Origin: Gnetum montanum
Lineage: Eukaryota; Streptophyta; Gnetopsida; Gnetales; Gnetaceae
DNA: 64,000 nt
Assembly (NCBI GenBank): GCA_015680685.1
Contig: MNCI01015696.1
Coordinates: 87,543 to 151,542, forward strand
Direction: 5' to 3'
The translations under genes and the position numbers were made by a program. Positions 48,301 to 57,300 of this stretch are shown in pieces. The notes beneath the pieces are model-generated. The model did not search any database. It was not told the origin of the DNA and was given only the letters and a program-made list of their open reading frames with translations. The first letter of the stretch is position 1. Every line of letters starts with the position of its first letter.

Positions 48301-51300
48301 TGTAGTAATGCTCTGTTGCTTATTGTTTGAATCCTGACAAATCATCAAATGTAGCTGCACCAATTGCAGGAAATGTTTCTTTGGAAAAATGTTTTAATGC
48401 AATGTCTGGTATTTAAAGGCCTTCAGTTTATGCTGATCAATATCATACTTTTCTGCAGGAACCTGCTTTTACTATTTTATTGAATGATCTTTTGAATCGA
48501 ATTAGAAACCATGTTACAAATTAGAAGCCATGTTTCAATGATTTAACTTATATATGGATATGGCTTCTTTAATGGTTCTTCATTTATAATGTTTGATTTG
48601 GCTTGCAGAAAAATGATAAATGTAGGGCAAAGCCATAAGACTGAATCTAGGTAAAAGGGATTATGCAGACTTAATTTCACAATCACTATTTATGGTGCAT
48701 TTATGCTCGTCAGACTTAATTTTGTCTGCATATAGCTGCGGTAACTTACAATTGAATGTAGGAAACGAACTTGGAGATGGGGATTATAGTCTTTCTTAGA
48801 TTTGGTATTTCTTGACTAGGTAAGTTAGGGCAATTAGATAAAGGTTTATCATTATCATCCTAGCCTTATCCTTGTTAAGTAATATGGTTAGTACCCTCAA
48901 TGTATATGTTATAGAAATAGATCTATAACCACATACAATTTACATAAGAACATAATTAATTAATATGTTACTTTGTGAAGGGATGTGACTGTTGAAACAA
49001 AGCTGTCTCTTGGTCCTACGATTAATAAAAGAGACTATGCTAATATATTGTGTGTGTAAGCAGTGAGACATGAGGGAAACAGAACAACTATTGGTTATAA
49101 AGTATACAGTTTTAGACATGCTTTATTGTTCTGACCTGATAGTTGCACAATTGTGTTCAATGTTTTTTTCTTTTTTTTGAAGAAAAACTTGGGCAGTTTA
49201 TATTAGAGAGAAGAGAAATCCTCAGCCATAGAGAGCGAAACCCAGAAGAGCATGGGGAGGATTCTTAGATGCTAGTTTGTACAAGGGTAGGGGGGACAAC
49301 CCCTAGACACCAACAACAAAAGTACCACTAAGGGCCATAGCGAATGGCCCACATTTCCAGCAAAATTGGGACCCACAAAGCTATGAAATTTGACAAAGGT
49401 ACCCTTAGAAAAATGACAAAACAAATCATACAGGGAAGGTAGGGTTCTACAACTGGAGGAGGGCAACTCCTATCTATGCACTTGGTCAACAATTTTCCAT
49501 TCATCCTCAAAGGCTAGAAACACTACAGCCTACTGAAAATTCTTATACCTTTCCTCGTTCTGATCTTGCACATGCTTCACTAGGTGTCGCACCCTGTTGG
49601 GATGCAACATGCATGATGTTTGCCTAATGTACTTTTTGAGGTTGTCCCATGGCATATCCTTGTTAATCCCCATCATAGAGTACAAGCAGTTGCCCACTTT
49701 GAACCATAGTTTGGTGTTGGAGGTGACGGTCTTATATTGGTGCTCTCTCATGTTCTTCTCTTCTAGAAATTTCTTTGCATGCTTGATGGACTCCTTTAGT
49801 TCTTGTTCCTCCTTCCTCTACAATTGCTCCTTGAGCTCTTCCTAGATGTGCTCCTCCAGAATGCTCTGCTGGATAGCGTCTTCCATTTATTGTTGCTGCC
49901 ATACTTCATGCTCCCTTTCTTGTCTCTTATCCTCCTATATCTTGCACACATAGTCCTCACTCTTCCTTTGGAACTGTTCCTCAGCCCTCACCCACTGCTC
50001 TACCTCCTGGGCAACCTTGGCCAGATCAGCCTTGAAATTGTTCTCCATTGCCTTCCTTTGGGTCAACTCTTTCTCCTCCATTTTCTTTTTGAGGGCTGCC
50101 TCTCAGTGCTTAGTATGTTGTATTTATGTAGGCTTCTCTTTGTTTGTATAGATACAACCATGGGTCCTTATATTCATGGTTTGATAATTGTTGTTTTATA
50201 TTTTAGCTAGTACACAAGCTTGGAAGCTTACTGTGTATATTCTTGTTAATCCTTTTACTACTATAGCTTAAGTTGACTTTGACCCTATATTTATACTATA
50301 ACCATGAATTTCATTGTGGTTATATATCCATGGTTTATTCATTTGTTAATCTTAAGTTTCTAACTCTCAATAGACTTGGTTTTGTTATTTTTTGTGGACC
50401 TCAAATTCCAACATGGTGTTAGAGGATGTTAGTTTGTCAACTATATTGTTGGTTGGGTTAAACCATTAGTTACGTAGCCACATTAAATGCATAAAAATCT
50501 ATTTAATCACGTGTTCAACTGCAAAAGAGCACATTGAGCATTTTGCATTTGGGTTCTTTAAGCTTTTGGGAATTGTTGCTATTGTGCTTCTTATTGTAGT
50601 CCTTCTCCACCACTATTTTTGTTTGGTTTTGCTATTTGGTTGAGAGAGTTATCTATGGGTTTGTCTTTGTGCTACAACTCCCATTGCTATTATTTGTGAT
50701 TTCAAATCATTGCAATGTTTAGTTTACTTATTGTTTTTGTTTCTTTTCCTTTAATTAGCAATTGGTATTTTTATTTCTTTAGTCCTTTGAGAGATGTGAC
50801 AGTTGATTATGTCATTTTGCATTCATCTAGGATTTTCATGGGGTTGAAGAGAAGAGTCTTTGGTGGTAATTAGCAAGTTCTCACTTGGCAAGCATGCGAG
50901 TGAAGTTTTACATTTGTTGTTTCATTCTTTAATTAGTGTCAAAATTATCTAGGTCACTTGAGGCAAAGTTAAGTGGCAAAGAGATTAGCCTATATTTTGT
51001 GCTAGGCTTTTGGGTTGTGGTCACAACTACACATTCAAGCATGCCAAGAAACTACTTGAGGATTTGCCTTAGGAATTCATGGCTTTTTGCCTCATGAATT
51101 TTGCAAGTTTGGATCACCTGTCCATCAATTCAAAAATAGTTTCTTTGGTGTTGATGAGTGGCAAGTGTTCCTAACTTCTATCTATAAGCATCATGGTAGA
51201 CTGTGTTGTAATTCATAGATGGGACTAGTGTGGTATCTAGATAGTTAAACGTGAGTTTGTGGGTTTTTTTCTCGCTTGGACTAGTAGTAACTCTATTGCA

Positions 51301-54300
51301 TATGGTTTAGTCCAATGTAAGGTGTATGATCAGTAATGTTGTGGCATGGAAACATAAAAATTAAATAATTCATTAATCTAATTAGTAACAAGAAAATAAA
51401 TCTTGAGCTAGCCTAAAGGGTAATGAGTGTCCCTTCTGGTGGCAATTGGGATCCTCATGGCTACCACACAATTTGTGGCGGCAGTCGCCGCTCCCCCCGC
51501 GGCCGTCACTCAACAAATCAACACGATGATCCGAAGTTTTGTTTGGAGGGGGGGCCAGAGGGGGGAGCAAGCTTCACTTAGTTGCTTGGACCAGCATTGC
51601 GCGTCCTTGAAAAGNGGGCTGGGTATCACGTCCTTCGAGGATGAAAGCATGATGGGACAGTAGTGGCTCCTCCACCATCTGACACGCATGCATGAGGAGC
51701 TCAGTCAGTGGGCCTTCATCACCCGAAGGAAGTACACGCAATGGGAGCTTGGAACACGTGCCTCGCGGCCCTGGCAGGTGATTTGCCAGCACGTGCAAGC
51801 AATGATGACCCTGGGTTGGCTCCACCTCGAGCCGTGCGCCATATTGACAGAGAAATACCCCCGGAAGACGGATGGTAGGCGATCAGGCGTAGGCAGCTCC
51901 CCGAGAAAATCAAAATGTTTCTCTGGCTAATCAAATCTGAGGCGCTCCCTGTGCGCGCCGTACTGAAACGGTGCGGCATCCTGCATGATGACACATGTCC
52001 ACGCTGTAACGCTGCGCCGGAAACAATTACTCACTTCATTTACGAGTGTCCCTACATGCAAGCCACTTGGCACCCCCCGGAGGCGGTTCACCGGCGACTC
52101 CTGGACATCCATGCTTTTATGGTTTGTTTGGACGGCGCGCAATTGCACTGTTTTCATGCAGGACCGGACCCCTCCCCCTCAGCAGATAATTGCGCTGTCC
52201 TATCGTGCGTGGAGTGAGCTCGGGGTTGCAATGGATGCCACGCCGACGTTCGAGCCTGACTGCGCCACTTTCCGGGAAGATGAGGAGCTGTGGCGGTTGG
52301 TCACCAGGTGCGGCTGGTCCAGCCTGTTGCAGCGGCTGGTTGGTGACCTGGACCTTGTTGACGATGCGTTCTTTGCAAACTGGAACGTTGACAGAACCCA
52401 CTTCCGAGGACACGAGATTCACGTCACAGAATCTACCATTGCCAGCTGTTTGGGGGCCTCGGCTGTAGGAGAAATCGTCCTGCCCACTACCCGTGGCCTA
52501 CAGGACGTCGCGACCTTTTTTGAGGGACCCGTACCTAGAACGCAGAGCCGCCAGGTCCCTAGATCCTCTCTCCCACGCCTTTGGGCTCGGGCCGCCAACT
52601 TGGTGGACCGTTTTCTCGTCCAGTTCGACAATGCGTCCAAGCTTCAGGGCTTGCATTTTGTCTTTCTGCGAGGCTTGAAGTTCGGCATCCAGGTTAACAT
52701 CCCGCAGTTTTTCCTGGAGACCCTTCACCTTAAACGACGCAGTCGTCACTCGGGGCTGATCTTGGCTCTGTGGAGGGGGGTTGGGGGGGGGGCGCCAGGC
52801 CCATCCTCTGCCCCCCCTGGGGGGAGCACCTCTGATGCCCCCCCCGGCCACTTCAACTTCCCCCAGCCTGGAAACTCACGTTACGAGTCTCACCTGGGGA
52901 CGTCGCTCCCAACGTAGCTTGCGTCCCTTACCAGACCCCCCTAGCGCCCCCCCGAACTGGGATGCGGAGTTACACCTTGCTGAACAACGGGCGGCTATTG
53001 TTGCGCGGGAGGCAGAACGGCGGGGGTGGGAGGCAAAGTGGAACGAGGCCCTGGCCCAATCTAGCGCCGAGCAAGAGGCCCAGTTCCACGAACAAGCACA
53101 AGAGATGACGTGACAACATGCGCTCATGGCAGAGGCTACACGGGCCTGGCTCATCGATGAGATTCGAGACCAGGTTAGGGAGGAGCTGTGCCAGGAGGAG
53201 GCGGCCCGTCGAGCCCAAGAGCAGGCGGCAAGGGAAGAACATGAACGCTTGTAGGAAGAGGAAGACCAGTGACAAAGACAGCTCGACCGGGCACATGAGG
53301 ATAGTGCCCGTCAGTGGCTTAGGGGGGGGGGGGGACGCGGCCCATACAACATCTTGGGCATAAGTTGTGAGAGCTCCTGGGGGGAGCTCAGGTGACATAT
53401 CCGATGCACGTTAGCACGATTCCATCCGGACGCTGGGGACTCACTGGCTGATCGGAGTAGGCGAGAGTCTGTCATGCAGAGCATCCAGCAAGCGGCGAAC
53501 TGTATACTTGTGTACTATATTTCCAGTGGGCCATCCCTGATGACCCTTAAACTGTATACTTGTGTACTATATTTCTCGGTAATACAATCCCGAACATTCT
53601 CTCTCTCCCAAAAAAATAAAATAAAATGAGTGTGCCTTCTTAGCTTGCCACATTGTCTTGAATTGGTGTAATTATTGTTGGGATTACCAAGCGACATGCT
53701 ATTGAGTATACCAAGTGATATCATTGTCGGGTTACTAAATGGTTACACATTATGCTTGAAACTAGTCATGTTCATTTTGCCAAATTCTATGTGTGAGAGA
53801 AAAGTAAATATTAAACTAAGTGTGGAAAATAATTTGCATTGAAAGTAAATTTTATTCTAAGCCAAATTATTGAAATGAATATAAATCAATGTCAATCTTA
53901 TTGTCGGTCATGGATTGTGTCTAGGTACAATGCCCACTCGAATAAGGCACCATATAGTCAACTTAAATTCATGCTGTGGGCACTTGTTGACTATTCCTAG
54001 ACTATGGAAGCAAGCTAAAAGAGTTTGGCTATAGTAGTTACCAATACAGTGCAGAAACATGGTGGGTGAATTGTATTTACAAGCATTTTTTTTGTGACTC
54101 AACATAGATTTGTTGACATACTAGAGGCATGGTCAACTAAGCAATGTTGACTAAGCAACATCAATGAAGTTATGTCAACGTATCAATATTGACTAAGCCC
54201 TTTTGAAATCACACTTACATGATTGTGATGGATTTGAGCATTGTTGATATGCTTGTGTCGATGATTTCTATGATTTGATGCTTGCTTGTTGATCAATCTA

Positions 54301-57300
54301 TGATTTCGTAATTTTCATGGATTTGAGTGTTGTTGACGTGCTTTTGACTTGTATGATTACTAGCACCACTTGTATGCATTGGTTGAAGAATGTTTTATTT
54401 TTTTTATTTTTTTATTTGTTTGAGAAACTTTCAGCTAATGTATTAAGAACAAAAAGCCATGAGAACTGTACAAGAAAACCATAGGGTGGGGCATGAGGAA
54501 GAAGCCACCCCCCAAATTCAGTGACGAAACAGAGTCCTAGGGTCTTCTCCCATGGCCCCCATTACCACCAAAAAGCCCCAACCAAGATGGAACCCAGGCC
54601 AAACCAATTTGATAAAAAACGGATAACAACACACATAATGTTCTTGACCAACCAAAAAGAACCAGACTAGAAAACAAAAGATCCAGAGGGGTCACACCCC
54701 TTAGATATACTGCAGCAGCCAAGCGCACTTGCATGTGGGCTAGAACTATGAGTGGATAATGTCGAGCATTTTCATATGCTCCTCAGTATCAATGAATGCT
54801 GTAACTTGCTGAAAATTTTTGAATGCCTCTGCCATTTGCACTCGTGTTGCAGCATCACCTTTGCTATTGGGCTACAACTTAGCAGTGGTCTACTGGATGA
54901 ACTGCTCGAGAGCTTGCCAAGAAGAGTGCCGATTAATGTTCATCATAACATAAGGACATTTCCGCTCATGTAGCCAAGTGGTAGCATTATGCTCATGTGT
55001 GTGCTGTTGTTGTTGTTGTAATTGTTTGTCCTCCAAGTGCATGTTCTCCCAATTAATGTTGAAGAATGTATTGGTTATAGGTTGAATGATCAATTATTCT
55101 TCTTTGATCTTAATCTAACTTATGTTGATGTGTATTGCAATTTATAGGATGCAAGCTAAGTAACTTAGCATATGTTAATGGAATGACAATAGGAATGTTG
55201 AGCAAAGATGGAGCTAAAAAGTTGTATTCTTGTGAGGTTACTACTATGATTATTCATGTGTTGTAGTTGCATGACCTTTATGCATCAAAATGATTTCTTA
55301 AACGTATTTGAGTGTTTCTTTGTGAAATGTGTAGATATATATATATCTATACATATAGATATCAATGTGGGTATCTCATGTACACTTTAATGTCTATCCA
55401 TACAAGTTTTGGATCTATTATCTCTAGGTGCTACTATGCTAATGCTAATTGTTGAGCAATCACATTTGGAAAGAAAAGATAAAGAGATTTCTTATGTTAT
55501 ACCTTAAGGTTTAAAACATGTATGTTTTTCTTGGCATAAGTAATTCATTTCAAATATACATATACAAACATTGTTAAGGAACTTGACCAATGAATCAAAT
55601 GGAAGGAACCTGCCCTATGAGCCAAAGCCTAACCTCTTTAGGTGGCTACATCCCCTTATTGAAGTGGGACCAACATTAGTATTTTGTGGCCTAGAGTTTC
55701 AAGATAGGCCAGAAATTGTTTCAAATTCTTGGAAAGATGTCTTCGTCAAATAACATTCTAATTTCAACACTTCCATATTTCTTTCCTCCTTTTATTCACA
55801 CACACCTTATCTTTCTTTATTCATGTGGTACCAATATTATCTAGTTTTTATTGTATCTTTGGGCCAAATATTTTGAAAGTTTCATCATCTGAAGTTCAAG
55901 TTGATGCTTTCTTCTTGTAGCTTCAGATAGCTACAACTCGTGAGAAGGACATCACCAAGCCCTTGTCTAGAGTCCTTAATATATTTTGTATGTGTGTCTC
56001 TTTTTGTGTTGGCCTTGTTGATGATGATTCTAGGGTGTCTTGACATGTTTGGGGGGTTTTTGCAGCTTATTCTGATGAGTTTAGGGGGTTTTGGGGTAAA
56101 TGGGGACTTGTTTGGAGGTGTTCTGATATTATAGACCTTAAAATAAGTATCTTTATTTTTGTTCCTTCTAGGATAGACATTTCCTTTACAAGATAGGCGT
56201 CTCCCTTGGAAGATAGATGTCTACTCTGGAAGCAAGACGTCTACACTAAATGCTAGATGTCTCTTGCAACTTTTTTGCACTTGAGCAAGTTGCCTTCGTT
56301 GACCATTAGACATCAACTTTGGCAAATAATGGATATTAATTTGTAATTTTGAATGTTGGGAAGAGGAAAGGTCACATGAGAAGGTATAAATAAGTGTCCA
56401 AGGCCTGAGTTTAGGCAAGAGAGTTAAGTGAGAATTGTGGTTGCAAACAACACCTTCCTCTTGTTGTCCATTGCTCAATCCTGGCCAGTATCCTATGCAC
56501 TAGCATAGACTAGGTGCAAATTTGTTGCCATGCAAAAATCGGTATTCCCAAATAGGCATTTTCTTGTCACCCTTCCCCAATTCCTAGCACCCCAGTAAGG
56601 CTTCAGTTCATACCTGTGTCAGTTTGAACAAAATGTGTAGTGGACGTTGCCCACTTGATGTGTAGACTACACGCCATGCACATTCTATGCAAGGTGCTCT
56701 TAATCACCATGGCCTATGGCATGGTGGCCTTCGTCACCAGAATAGTGTCATCCACATAGTGATTTCTGATGCACCTGATCGCCTCCACCTCCAGGCCCCT
56801 AACACCCTTCACCCTACAATATGAGTTCATGGTATCCATCACCAGAATAACAAATACAAAGATAGAGGATCACCTTGGCGTAGGGCTGTTTGGGAGGAGG
56901 AAAACTCTCACAATTGTCCATTAATATCAAAGGAGAAGGCTTCGGTACATTGCATTTGTAAGCATAAATTCACAAATTCAGGGTGGAAGCCTTTGCATAG
57001 CATTATATGGTCCAAGGAGCTCTAGTCAACGGTATCATAAGCTTTTGTGATATCTAACTTAAGGAACATACCCAAAAACATAGCATTAGAGGCTGAGTGC
57101 ATTAGCTAATGTAGGAGCAAGATTTGACCTTGTATGCATTGCCCCTTGATGAACTTTGCTTGCTGGTAGCCAATTGAAGAAGCATCAATGACTATAGTTG
57201 ATGGACTTGAATCTTCGTGAAAATTTGTAGTAGCATGTTACACACCCCAATAGGTCAAAAGTCTGCCAGCCTTGTCGAGGTGCCAACCTTAGCCAACAAA

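Larger units (their letters stand above)
51431..53624 (+). mobile_element. LINE G, 5'-truncated J-domain LINE with perfect TSD
   Basis: Target duplication AATGAGTGT at 51422-51430 and 53625-53633. It begins in the last part of RT, has an A-rich end (AAAAAAATAAAATAAA), and sits inside an LTR. The tail TACAATCCCGAACATTCT is a variant of the family tail, and the G/C-rich 3'UTR is absent. Confidence 0.9.
51152..54065 (-). mobile_element. LTR of TGATGAG family, split by LINE G
   Basis: The left part 51152-51430 starts TGATGAGTGGCAAGTGTTCC. The right part 53634 to about 54065 has GGGATTACCAAGCGACATG and AGGTACAATGCCCACTCGAA, which match the LTRs at 26300-26560 and 3400-3660. The right end is not clear. 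Confidence 0.65.
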
